A DNA stretch of 40,932 bases, taken from the NCBI GenBank assembly GCA_011774835.1, contig JAACAK010000047.1, positions 105,131-146,062 on the forward strand, read 5' to 3'. Below, piece by piece: positions 23,911 to 31,539 of this stretch. The stretch is from Candidatus Kutchimonas denitrificans (GTDB lineage Bacteria; Gemmatimonadota; Gemmatimonadetes; Palauibacterales; KS3-K002). Made by a program: the position numbers and the translations under genes. How positions within the stretch are numbered: the first letter of the stretch is position 1; the number at the start of each line of letters is the position of its first letter. The notes below the pieces were generated by a model. That model saw only the letters and a list, made by a program, of their open reading frames with translations. It made no database searches and was not told the DNA's origin.

Positions 23911-25455
23911 CTACGGGGTCAAGTTGTAGCGGTCGATCAACGCCTGAATCGACGCTTCGAGCAACTGTTTCACGAAGTCCGGGTTGTGGACCCCACCACC
24001 GCTCGTCTTGTGCGTGTCATACTCGATGCCATCCGGGATGCCATCCGGCGGCTCACTTTCGTCTTCACCGGCCAGCCCCTCGTAGAAGATGGCCCCGGCG
24101 AAATAGTCGCGCTCCGAGGTGTGAGCAATCTGTGCGTTCCAAAAAACACCCTCGGCGACGGTAATCACGTCATCACGATTGTCGAAATCGAGCGTATCGG
24201 CGGCGTTCGAGAAGGCACGCGCCACAACCATGGGAATGAGCCCGGCATCCGTCGGATCCACCACGTTGTCGTCGTCCGAGTCGACCCACAGCTGGTCCAG
24301 CAGCACGCTGATCGAATCACGGTTCGCGACGAACAGGGTGCGTGCCTCGGACTCGCTGTTATGGCAACCCGCGCAGGCGCGGAAGTCACGCTCCGCCAGC
24401 GCGCAATCTGTGCCCGGCGCCGTGGGTATCCCCTCGGCATCCAGGCAGGGGATCGCCTCGAAGGTATGGCCTACCGACTGGAAGACGAAATCTCCCGTCG
24501 CCGGATCCGTGACTTCGAACGGGACCACGTGACAGGTGATACAGAGCTCCTCGTTGATCGCCGGGTTGCCGTGGGCGGGCGGCTCCGGGCCGTCAAAGTC
24601 CGCCGGTAGCCAGCCGATGTCGGTCTGCAGCAGCAGCAACCCCTGCGCGCCATGGGCGCCGTGGGTCGACGGCGGCGTGCCCCGCCTCGCATGGCACCTG
24701 ATGCACAGGTGGTCGACTGACGCCACATCGACGGGCGCCCGCAGCTCGTGCTCGAACTCGCTGCCGTGCGAGTCGTGGCAGACGACGCAGAAGATCGACT
24801 GGGTTTCGGCGCCGTCTTTCTCCAGATAATTACCCCGGTCCGAGAACTTGATCTCCAGCGCCCTCCGACCCTCGTGGCAGTCGGCGCAGCCCTCTCGGCC
24901 CCGGGCGAAGGACGACGTGTTGCCGTGGGCCGACACGCTCCACTGCTCCACGAACGGATGGTGCGTCCCGGCATGACACTCGCCACAACCGGTGGTCGCT
25001 TCGGTGTCCGCCAGGACCGAGCAGAGCGGCGCGGTCGCCACCGACGGATTGTTCACGTGCTCGAATCCCGATCCGTGGCACGACTCGCACTGGACGTCCA
25101 GATATCGCTCGTCCCCGGTCGCTACCCACCCGGCGTCACCCTCGGCCGGGTTGCCCAGCTCGGACACCGTGTGGCAACCCTCGCAGAACTCCGCCGCGTG
25201 GTCGCTCGACTGCAGACCTGCCCAGGCCACGGAGTGGAGGTGTCCTCTCCACTCGCCCAGGAACGTCGCGTGGCAGTTCCCGCAGCTGGGCAACTTGTCC
25301 GCCGGGTCACCGACGTAGCCCAGGAACCGGTTGATCGTGTCTGTCGGCTGGTCGAAGGCCGGGCGCTCGACAAACACCTCGTCATCGGTGCATGCCCCCA
25401 GCGAGACAGCCAGCACAGCCACCAGCGGCAGCAGGAGCGTAGCTCTGTGATTCAC
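23911..25455 (-). CDS. nonaheme lipoprotein cytochrome c, probably at the outer membrane surface
   Basis: A 514-residue protein starting at the GTG at 25455 behind GGAGGCGCCT. The lipoprotein signal ends in LGAC with the acylated Cys at residue 22, followed by Thr-Asp-Asp. Nine CxxCH sites lie at residues 58, 91, 123, 157, 190, 223, 251, 305 and 361. The C-terminal 150 residues are heme-free, with acidic, possibly calcium-binding stretches (DSDDDNVVDPTD, about 392-403; PDGIPDGIEYD) and GVHNP at 488-492, a motif seen at the end of several multiheme cytochromes. It heads a run of lipoprotein cytochrome, porin and periplasmic cytochrome. By analogy with MtrC and OmcB it would be the external electron-exchange subunit. 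A periplasm-facing orientation is possible, since the sequence cannot show which leaflet it occupies. Confidence 0.88.
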   Translation of the reverse strand: MNHRATLLLPLVAVLAVSLGACTDDEVFVERPAFDQPTDTINRFLGYVGDPADKLPSCGNCHATFLGEWRGHLHSVAWAGLQSSDHAAEFCEGCHTVSELGNPAEGDAGWVATGDERYLDVQCESCHGSGFEHVNNPSVATAPLCSVLADTEATTGCGECHAGTHHPFVEQWSVSAHGNTSSFARGREGCADCHEGRRALEIKFSDRGNYLEKDGAETQSIFCVVCHDSHGSEFEHELRAPVDVASVDHLCIRCHARRGTPPSTHGAHGAQGLLLLQTDIGWLPADFDGPEPPAHGNPAINEELCITCHVVPFEVTDPATGDFVFQSVGHTFEAIPCLDAEGIPTAPGTDCALAERDFRACAGCHNSESEARTLFVANRDSISVLLDQLWVDSDDDNVVDPTDAGLIPMVVARAFSNAADTLDFDNRDDVITVAEGVFWNAQIAHTSERDYFAGAIFYEGLAGEDESEPPDGIPDGIEYDTHKTSGGGVHNPDFVKQLLEASIQALIDRYNLTP

Positions 25456-25838
25456 AGGCGCCTCCAGAGAAACTGGTTCGGAACCGAACTTCAAAAAGGA
25501 CAGTAGTTTCCGAGCGGCACTTGGTGCATCTTTTGGGCCGCCGACCGCCGAGCGTCTAAGTTGTTCAAATGCAAGGCCTTCGACTCCCCGCCCGCGGTAA
25601 GCCGAACGGCCACGTCGGAGGCAGATTGTCACAAAGGGGGCTAAACCGGCACGGCGATTCTCAGGGTTGATTCTAACGTCCACACTATGGCGGGATATCA
25701 CGCATTCCGCAATGGCCGGAGCCAGAGCCCGCCTTCTCCGTGCTCTTTCCTACTGGCGTTCCTCATCCACCCCGCATACAATGCCGACGCCGGACTTCAT
25801 GCTGACAGCCCGAGACATCTCATCCATGGAGAGAGCAT
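25456..25838. other. 383-base divergent region between the lipoprotein cytochrome and a plus-strand lipoprotein
   Basis: There is no credible gene. This must carry the leftward promoter of the conduit operon and the rightward promoter of the lipoprotein at 25839. It is less GC-rich than the genes. I could not assign promoter hexamers or operators with confidence. Confidence 0.55.
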
Positions 25839-26414
25839 ATGCGCAAGGTGGTCCTGTTCATGACGCTGGCGGCCGTGGCGGCCGACCTGTCGGCCTGCGG
25901 CAGCGCGTCCAGGAGCGGCATCTCGATGCCACGGAACGTGCCGGTACCCGAGGACGCCGAGAACCCGATCGTAATGACATTCGAGGGGGCGACGCTTGAG
26001 CAGCTGGTCGGGGTGATCGCTCAGGCCCTTTCGTCACAGGGCATCCCCACGTACCAGGTCGTTCCCGAGGACGGGATCGTGGAAACCCAATGGCTGGATA
26101 TGGCTATCTGGGATCCCACCCGGCAGGCGGCGAACCTGCCGGTCAACGAGCGCACCGTTCTGCTGTACTACGGAGCGGGAGCGTGGGTGGATCCGGAGAC
26201 GGACGAGGAGCTGGAAAACGCCCTGGTCGCCTGGGCCTATTACCAGCCCAACCCGGAGCTGGCGCGGGTGCGGCCCCGCACTTACCGCGAGGAGGTGCCG
26301 ACCACCCACTACGGCTATAGCTTCCTGCTCCGCGTCCAGTCGGTGATCAACGCCATGCTGTCACAGGAAGGGATCGACTTCGAGATGGTGGAACCGTCGA
26401 GCCTCGGTGGGTGA
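25839..26414 (+). CDS. uncharacterised lipoprotein
   Basis: A 191-residue protein with an N-terminal lipoprotein signal (VVLFMTLAAVAADLSAC; lipobox LSAC, acylated Cys20). The ATG at 25839 follows GGAGAGAGC. The mature part is a mixed alpha/beta domain without recognisable catalytic motifs. Segments such as MTFEGATLEQLVGVIAQAL and YGYSFLLRVQSVINAMLSQEG suggest helices packed on a sheet, and aromatic residues are frequent (LLYYGAGAWVD, AWAYYQPNP). It is divergent from the outer-surface cytochrome gene and followed by inverted GGAATC/GATTCC words. I do not recognise the family; a role tied to the conduit is possible but unsupported. Confidence 0.75.
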   Translation: MRKVVLFMTLAAVAADLSACGSASRSGISMPRNVPVPEDAENPIVMTFEGATLEQLVGVIAQALSSQGIPTYQVVPEDGIVETQWLDMAIWDPTRQAANLPVNERTVLLYYGAGAWVDPETDEELENALVAWAYYQPNPELARVRPRTYREEVPTTHYGYSFLLRVQSVINAMLSQEGIDFEMVEPSSLGG

Positions 26415-26417
26415 TGG

Positions 26418-26445
26418 GATTCCGAGATCGGGAATCGAGATTCCC
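26418..26445. repeat. alternating GATTCC/GGAATC inverted words after a stop codon
   Basis: GATTCC (26418-26423), GGGAATC (26430-26436) and GATTCCC (26439-26445) alternate in orientation and can pair in two ways; the second pair is a 7-bp stem with a 2-base spacer. It starts 3 bases after the lipoprotein stop. It resembles, in style, the short-word hairpin islands further right in the window. Confidence 0.6.
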
Positions 26446-26450
26446 AATAC

Positions 26451-26490
26451 AAAAAGCCCCGGCAAAATCTTTCGGGCCCCGGCTCACCCC
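26451..26490 (-). terminator. probable terminator of the diguanylate cyclase gene
   Basis: On the minus strand a G/C-rich region (GCCCG ... CGGGGC, stem with one bulge) is followed directly by TTTTT, about 25-60 bases past the GGDEF stop. The stem is imperfect but the T tract is good. Confidence 0.5.
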
Positions 26491-26513
26491 GCGATGTACG
26501 TCTCGTTCCTGAT

Positions 26514-27482
26514 CTAATCGCCCGAGGTGCTCTGCGTCACCATGTTCTTGCCCGCGTGTTTGGACGCGTACAGGGCGCGGTCGGCCTTGGCCACCAGGCC
26601 GTCGTAGTCTTTCCCGTCCTGCGGGAAGCAGGCGACGCCCAGCGAGATCGTCGCCCCGGCGCATTTCTCGCAGTCGGCCACCTCGGCCCGAAGCCGTTCG
26701 GCCAGCCCGACCGCCTCCGCCCGCTCGGTCTCCGGGAGCAAAATGATGAACTCGTCGCCGCCCCAGCGGCAGACCAGGTCGCTGCCACGCAGGTGGGTGA
26801 CCAGGGTGCGGCCAATGGCGGTGAGCGTGTAGTCCGCCTCCACGTGCCCCAGCGTGTCGTTGATGTCCTTGAAGTTGTCGACGTCGACGAAGACCACCGA
26901 GAAGGGGCGTCCGGTTCGGTCGCTCCGCTTGAGCTCCGCCGACAGGGCCTCGCGGAAGCGCCGGGAGTTGCCCAGACCGGTCAGCGGGTCGGTGATCGCC
27001 TGCTTCTCGATCTCCGCCTGGAAGGCGCTGAAATAGCCCTCGGCGATGGCGAACAGGACCCGATCGATGCAGCGGTTGAGCCGCGTCATCAGATCGAAGA
27101 ACGGCCGATCGCTGTCACGGAACCGCTCGCGCGACGCCAGGATCAGCCGCTGCCGCAGCCGCATGTACGCTTCCAGCGCGCTGGTCAGCGTGCCGCCCGC
27201 CTGGACGTGCTTCTCGGCGATACCCCTGCCGATCTGCTGATGCTCGCCCTCGCCCAGGAAGCTGCGGTACGCCCACGGCTCCCCCAAAACCTCGGAGATT
27301 CCACGGACCAGAGCCTCGACGTCCGCTTCGAGTCCGTCGGTTGGGAACGGCTCCCCGCGCTCGGCCACACGGCGCTCGAATGCCTGGGCCCACCGCTCCG
27401 CCAACTCGGCGGTGTCCTCCTTCAGAGCCTCCGCGGCTTTGCTGAAGACGGCTTCACGAGCCCGTCGGGGGGACGGTGGCAT
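26514..27482 (-). CDS. diguanylate cyclase with N-terminal helical sensor region
   Basis: A 322-residue cytoplasmic protein. The C-terminal domain (about 160-315) is a GGDEF domain with an intact active site RWGGDEF (GGDEF at 241-245), DPLTGLGNSRRF and VDVDNFKDIND, so it should make cyclic di-GMP from two GTP. The inhibitory I-site RGSD (232-235) is placed five residues before GGDEF, indicating product feedback. The N-terminal 155 residues are helical, without transmembrane segments, and resemble RsbR-type or globin-like sensor helices (SALEAYMRLRQRL); the signal is unknown. The ATG is at 27482. It stands alone with a probable terminator. Cyclic di-GMP could tie attachment to extracellular electron transfer, but only proximity to the cytochrome island supports that. 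Confidence 0.93.
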   Translation of the reverse strand: MPPSPRRAREAVFSKAAEALKEDTAELAERWAQAFERRVAERGEPFPTDGLEADVEALVRGISEVLGEPWAYRSFLGEGEHQQIGRGIAEKHVQAGGTLTSALEAYMRLRQRLILASRERFRDSDRPFFDLMTRLNRCIDRVLFAIAEGYFSAFQAEIEKQAITDPLTGLGNSRRFREALSAELKRSDRTGRPFSVVFVDVDNFKDINDTLGHVEADYTLTAIGRTLVTHLRGSDLVCRWGGDEFIILLPETERAEAVGLAERLRAEVADCEKCAGATISLGVACFPQDGKDYDGLVAKADRALYASKHAGKNMVTQSTSGD

Positions 27483-27605
27483 CCGGCCTCCGATTCGCTC
27501 CTGCAGTTGTTTCGGCGGGCATCCGACTAACGGTCAGCTTTTAAAGAAACACCGATCATAGGGACGGGTCAAGCATGGCGGATTTGGCTCGAAATGGTCA
27601 AATCT

Positions 27606-28373
27606 TCACAGCCGACCCAACCCCCACGTGCCGAGCGCCCCCACGACGGTCGCCAGCCAGTTCACGGCGTCGTTGTCCAGCCCCGGAACGCCCGCAGTGC
27701 GCCGGGCCCGGGCTGGACAGCCGAGATGATTGGAGACTTCGGGGGTCGCGCCGCAGGCGGGGCAGCGGTAGACTGCCTGTAGGCTAGCCCCCAGAAGCGA
27801 GTCGACCAGCGAGCCGGCCACGCCCGCCGCCGCCACCGCCGCCCCTCCGGCGATGCCGATCTCGGGGATCAGCCAGGCGGAGACGGCGCCGATGGCCGCG
27901 GCACCGGCGGCGGACGCCAGGGTGCCCGGCCACGACACCGCCCCCGAGGTTCCCGCCCGCCGGGGCTCGAGGGTGAGGATCGACCGGGGGGTAGCACCGG
28001 ACCGCACGCCGATCTCGGTGGCCCAAGTATCGGCTGTCGCGGCGGCCAGCGCGCCGGCCAGAGCCAGCGCCCAACCGTTCCAGGCGCCGGTCGCGACCGC
28101 CGCCAGCGCGGCGGCCGAGCCGTTGGCCAGCACCTGCCTGGCGTTCCGATGGCCGCGTGATTTCGGGCCCTTGCCGCCCGGCAGCGCCGACAGCCCACTG
28201 GCGCTGACGAAGAACAGGACCAGGAGCACCGCGGGGCCCCAACCGCCGAACCCGAGGACGCAGCCACCCACCGCCGTGGCGGCGATGGCGCCGTCGCGGT
28301 CCAACGCTCCGAGCTTCCAGCCGGCGGCGGCGACCGCCGCCGCCGCGCTGATGGCGAGCACGGCTTCTGGCAC
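27606..28373 (-). CDS. DUF92 integral membrane protein (VTE6/phytyl-phosphate-kinase-like family)
   Basis: A 255-residue, Ala/Gly-rich membrane protein with six or seven helices. Family hallmarks are RNARQVLANG, ATADTWATEIG, GAVSWPGT, GSLVDSLLGA and LDNDAVNW, in the order seen in DUF92/TIGR00297 proteins. Plant members (VTE6) phosphorylate phytyl phosphate; bacterial members are mostly uncharacterised but may act on prenyl phosphates. The CPAC...CPAR segment near 205-220 could bind a metal. The start is a GTG at 28373 with no clear ribosome binding site. It is divergent from the SLC13 transporter across 82 bases. Confidence 0.85.
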   Translation of the reverse strand: MPEAVLAISAAAAVAAAGWKLGALDRDGAIAATAVGGCVLGFGGWGPAVLLVLFFVSASGLSALPGGKGPKSRGHRNARQVLANGSAAALAAVATGAWNGWALALAGALAAATADTWATEIGVRSGATPRSILTLEPRRAGTSGAVSWPGTLASAAGAAAIGAVSAWLIPEIGIAGGAAVAAAGVAGSLVDSLLGASLQAVYRCPACGATPEVSNHLGCPARARRTAGVPGLDNDAVNWLATVVGALGTWGLGRL

Positions 28374-28455
28374 GGGCTACCCGTCCTGTGTTCGTCGTTT
28401 CGATTCAGATCAGACACCGCTTGCCCCGGCGCCGGGCGGCCTTATTCTCGGGTCG

Positions 28456-29940
28456 ATGCCAGAGACACGCAACGACGACCGTCAGCCCGTTTACCACACC
28501 GTACGCCTCATCGCCGGACCGGCCCTGTTCCTGGTTCTGATCCTCATGCCCCGTCCGGATGGCGTGTCGCCGGAGGCTCAGGCCACCCTGGCCCTCGCCG
28601 GCTGGATGGCGGCCTGGTGGCTCACCGTGGCGGTCCCCCTGGCGGTGACCGCGCTCCTTCCCCTGGCTCTCGTGCCGGCTCTCGGTATCGCCGGACCCGG
28701 GGACGCCGCCGCACCCTACGCGAACCCGGTGATCTTCCTCTTCATGGGCGGCTTCTTCATCGCCGCCTCGATGCAGCGCTGGCAGCTCCACCGGCGCATC
28801 GCGCTCGCCGTTGTCGCCCGCACCGGCACATCCCCCCGCCGGCTCGTCGCCGGCTTCATGCTGGCCTGCGCGCTGCTCAGCATGTGGATGTCGAACACCG
28901 CGGCGACGCTGATGATGATGCCCATCGGCACCGCCGTGCTGACGCTCATGACACGGTCGGGTCCGAACAGATCCGACGACACGCCCCAACTCGGCGCCGC
29001 ACTCATGCTCGCCATCGCCTACGCGGGCTCGATCGGCGGCGTCGCCACACTCATCGGCACCCCGCCCAACGCGATCCTGGCCGGGCTCGCCGACGAGCTG
29101 CTGGCCGTCGATCTCTCCTTCGCTCGCTGGATGGCCGTCGGCCTGCCGGTCAGCCTGGCGATGCTGATCGCCTGCTGGGCCCTCCTCTGCTTCGTGCTGT
29201 TCAAGCTGCCCGGGCGTCCCATCCCGGGCGCCGCCGACGTGATCGAAGGAGAGCGGGCCGGGCTGGGCGCCTGGCACCCGGCGGAGCGCGTGACGGCGGT
29301 CGTCTTCTGCCTCGCCGCGCTCGCCTGGATCTTTCGGGCACCGAAAGAGATCGGCGGTCTGACCGTGCCCGGCATCCAGACGCTCCTGCCTCAGGTCGGT
29401 GACTCGACCATCGCCATCGCCGCCGCCCTGGCTCTCTTCCTCTGGCCGGCCCGCGATCGCGACGGCCGACGCACCACGGTGCTTGACTGGCGCCACGCCG
29501 CCGGGATACCGTGGGACATTCTCGTCCTCTTCGGCGGCGGGCTGTCCCTCGCCGCGGCGTTCGGATTCACGGGGTTAACGGAGTGGCTGGGAGCGGAACT
29601 CACCGTGCTCGACGGTCTGCCGGACTGGCTGATCATCGCGTCGGTCGCGACCACGTTCGTCTTCGTCACCGAGATCACGTCGAACACCGCCACCGCCACC
29701 CTCGGGCTCCCGGTGATGGCGGCCCTCGGTCCCGCTGTCGGCGTCGAGCCCCTCGCCCTGATGACCGCGGCGGCCATGGGCTCCTCGATGGCCTTCATGC
29801 TGCCCGTGGCGACACCGCCCAACGCCATCGTCTTCGGAACGGGCTACATCCAGCCCGCTCAGATGAGCCGCGCGGGCTTCTGGCTCAACTGGATGGGAAT
29901 CGTGATCATCACGATCGCCGTCTCGATCGTCTCGGGTTAG
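28456..29940 (+). CDS. SLC13/DASS-family sodium-coupled anion or dicarboxylate transporter
   Basis: A 494-residue inner-membrane protein with about eleven hydrophobic helices. The two inverted repeats each carry the Ser-Asn-Thr motif (MSNTAATLMM and TSNTATATLG) followed by a Pro-Pro-Asn turn (GTPPNAI and ATPPNAI), the sodium and substrate sites of the divalent-anion:Na+ symporter family. Substrates in the family include succinate, malate, citrate and sulfate; I cannot choose among them. The ATG at 28456 is used. The frame stays open to 27853, but that part is antisense to the DUF92 gene and has no membrane character. The next gene starts 4 bases after its stop, implying a two-gene operon. Confidence 0.93.
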   Translation: MPETRNDDRQPVYHTVRLIAGPALFLVLILMPRPDGVSPEAQATLALAGWMAAWWLTVAVPLAVTALLPLALVPALGIAGPGDAAAPYANPVIFLFMGGFFIAASMQRWQLHRRIALAVVARTGTSPRRLVAGFMLACALLSMWMSNTAATLMMMPIGTAVLTLMTRSGPNRSDDTPQLGAALMLAIAYAGSIGGVATLIGTPPNAILAGLADELLAVDLSFARWMAVGLPVSLAMLIACWALLCFVLFKLPGRPIPGAADVIEGERAGLGAWHPAERVTAVVFCLAALAWIFRAPKEIGGLTVPGIQTLLPQVGDSTIAIAAALALFLWPARDRDGRRTTVLDWRHAAGIPWDILVLFGGGLSLAAAFGFTGLTEWLGAELTVLDGLPDWLIIASVATTFVFVTEITSNTATATLGLPVMAALGPAVGVEPLALMTAAAMGSSMAFMLPVATPPNAIVFGTGYIQPAQMSRAGFWLNWMGIVIITIAVSIVSG

Positions 29941-29944
29941 CGCC

Positions 29945-30568
29945 ATGAACGGCTCGGAGGCCCAGGTCGACGCCCGTCTCCCCCTCGCGCTGCTCCAGGC
30001 CCTGCAGCATCAAGACACGCCGCCCGAAGTGCTGCCCGAAGAGGACTTCAGCTCGTTCTTCCCCACCCGGCTGGGGCTCTCCGGCGTGATCGAGGAACAG
30101 ATCCGCCAGTTCCGCCGGCTCGCCCGTGGCCGCGGTCGCAGCGAGCTCGGCCAGCTCGAGTCGCTGTTGAAGCTGATCTCGCGTCGACCCGACGCCGGCG
30201 AAGTACTCACCGCCGCCGGACGCCGACTGGCGGGATACCATTTCTCCGGAATCCCCGGCGCGCTCCGTCGCGTCGTTCGCCGGTTGCCCCGCTCGCTGCG
30301 CCGACGCGCCGCGCGGCGTTCGATCCAGGCGGCCCGGGACGACTTCCTCATCGCCACCGACTCGTCGGTCCAGGCCAAGCCCCTGGAGCTGCACGCCGTC
30401 GAGCCCATCACCGCCCGGGTCGGCGAGTACGGGGCCGCCTGTAAACTGTACGAGTCGATGGTCGGCGAGCTGGTCGAGCGGAGCGGCCTGGGCCCGGCCC
30501 GGGTGACCCATACCGAGTGTCACCGGTATGGGCATGAGCGCTGCGTGTGGGCCGTCGAGGAGAGCTAG
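29945..30568 (+). CDS. uncharacterised protein with a V4R-like Cys/His C-terminus
   Basis: A 207-residue protein, probably soluble and basic, with an Arg-rich middle (RRVVRRLPRSLRRRAARR). The last 25 residues contain HTECHRYGHERCVW, that is C-x3-GH-x2-C, reminiscent of the metal-binding end of V4R (4-vinyl reductase) domains and of related heme-NO-associated sensor folds; this resemblance is weak. It starts 4 bases after the SLC13 transporter and is probably cotranscribed. The stop codon TAG forms the first part of a 7-bp tandem repeat. Function unknown. Confidence 0.7.
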   Translation: MNGSEAQVDARLPLALLQALQHQDTPPEVLPEEDFSSFFPTRLGLSGVIEEQIRQFRRLARGRGRSELGQLESLLKLISRRPDAGEVLTAAGRRLAGYHFSGIPGALRRVVRRLPRSLRRRAARRSIQAARDDFLIATDSSVQAKPLELHAVEPITARVGEYGAACKLYESMVGELVERSGLGPARVTHTECHRYGHERCVWAVEES

Positions 30569-30640
30569 TAGTGGGTAGTGGGTAGTGGGTAGTGGGTAAT
30601 GGGTTCCCAATCCCACGACCCACTACGCACTACCGCTTAC
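30568..30640. repeat. 7-bp tandem repeat (GTAGTGG) with inverted partner, between convergent genes
   Basis: Four perfect GTAGTGG units plus one GTAATGG (30568-30602) are followed by inverted words ACCCACTAC (30618-30626) and CACTACC (30628-30634). They can fold back on the tandem array in several registers. The island fills the gap between two convergent genes and starts at the final base of a TAG stop. It may act as a bidirectional terminator. A related island with shared words lies at 34260-34318. Confidence 0.8.
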
Positions 30641-30645
30641 CGCCT

Positions 30646-31539
30646 CTAATGGAGTTCCGTCGGCTCCACGTGCACCACCACGTCACGGAGATCGAGCTCT
30701 TCGGTCAGCGTGCGCTCGACCTCGTCGGCGATGGTGTGCGCCTCGCGAACGTGCGTCGCCGGCCGCACGTGAACAGTCAGCTCCGCGAAGCCTTCACCGG
30801 GTCGACCGCGCGATCGAACCTGGGTCACACCTTCCACCCCATCCACCGAGGCGGCCACCTCCTGCACCCGCTGCGGATCGACCACCCGCTCGTCCACCAG
30901 CACCGGCACGGTCATCCGGATGATCTGCCAGCCGCTGTAGGCGACGACGACGGCCACCAGGATCGCCAGCAGGGCATCCGCCTGGGCGAGGCCCAGTCGC
31001 ACCAGGCCGAGGCCGCCCAGCACCGACAGCGTCACCCAGACGTCGGAGCTGGTGTGTCGCGCGTCCGCCAGCAGCAGCTCGCTGTCCAGCTCCTTCCCGC
31101 GGCGACGCTCGTAGAACGCGATCGCCACGTTCACCGGCACGGTCGCCGCCAGGACCAGGAGCATCATCGGATCCGCGTCCGGCGGTGGCGCGTCGCGCAA
31201 CAGGCGGGCGATGGCGGTCTTCAGAATCTCGTAGCAGGTCACCGACAGGAAGCCGGCGATGATGAAGGCGCCCAACGTCTCGAACTTGCCGTGCCCGTAC
31301 GGGTGGCGCTCGTCCGGTGGTATCGCGGCGAAATAGATGGCGACGAGCGCCACCAGGTTGTTCAGCGCGTCGGTCCCCGAATGGGCCGCGTCGCCCAGCA
31401 CCGAGAGCGAGCCGGTGGCCACGCCCACGCCGATCTTCACCGCCACCAGCAGCGCGTTGGCGACGAAGATCCAGACGAGGATCCGCCGCACCCTTCGCGA
31501 CCGGAGGTCCTGAGCCGTCGGACTCGGTACCGTGCTCAT
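30646..31539 (-). CDS. cation diffusion facilitator (CDF) efflux transporter
   Basis: A 297-residue inner-membrane metal/proton antiporter with six hydrophobic helices and a C-terminal cytoplasmic domain (about 215-297; AELTVHVRPATHVREAHTIADEVERTL). The transport site residues are visible as HSGTD in the second helix and HTSSD in the fifth, the HxxxD pair of zinc/cadmium/cobalt-type members. HPYGHGKFET after the third helix is a strong family signature. The ATG at 31539 overlaps the DUF2179 stop (ATGA). It faces the V4R-like gene across the GTAGTGG repeat island. Confidence 0.94.
   Translation of the reverse strand: MSTVPSPTAQDLRSRRVRRILVWIFVANALLVAVKIGVGVATGSLSVLGDAAHSGTDALNNLVALVAIYFAAIPPDERHPYGHGKFETLGAFIIAGFLSVTCYEILKTAIARLLRDAPPPDADPMMLLVLAATVPVNVAIAFYERRRGKELDSELLLADARHTSSDVWVTLSVLGGLGLVRLGLAQADALLAILVAVVVAYSGWQIIRMTVPVLVDERVVDPQRVQEVAASVDGVEGVTQVRSRGRPGEGFAELTVHVRPATHVREAHTIADEVERTLTEELDLRDVVVHVEPTELH

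Noticed and set aside
27853-28455. 201-codon N-terminal extension of the SLC13 transporter
   Set aside because: The extension is antisense to the DUF92 gene and lacks helices; the transporter family starts near the ATG at 28456.
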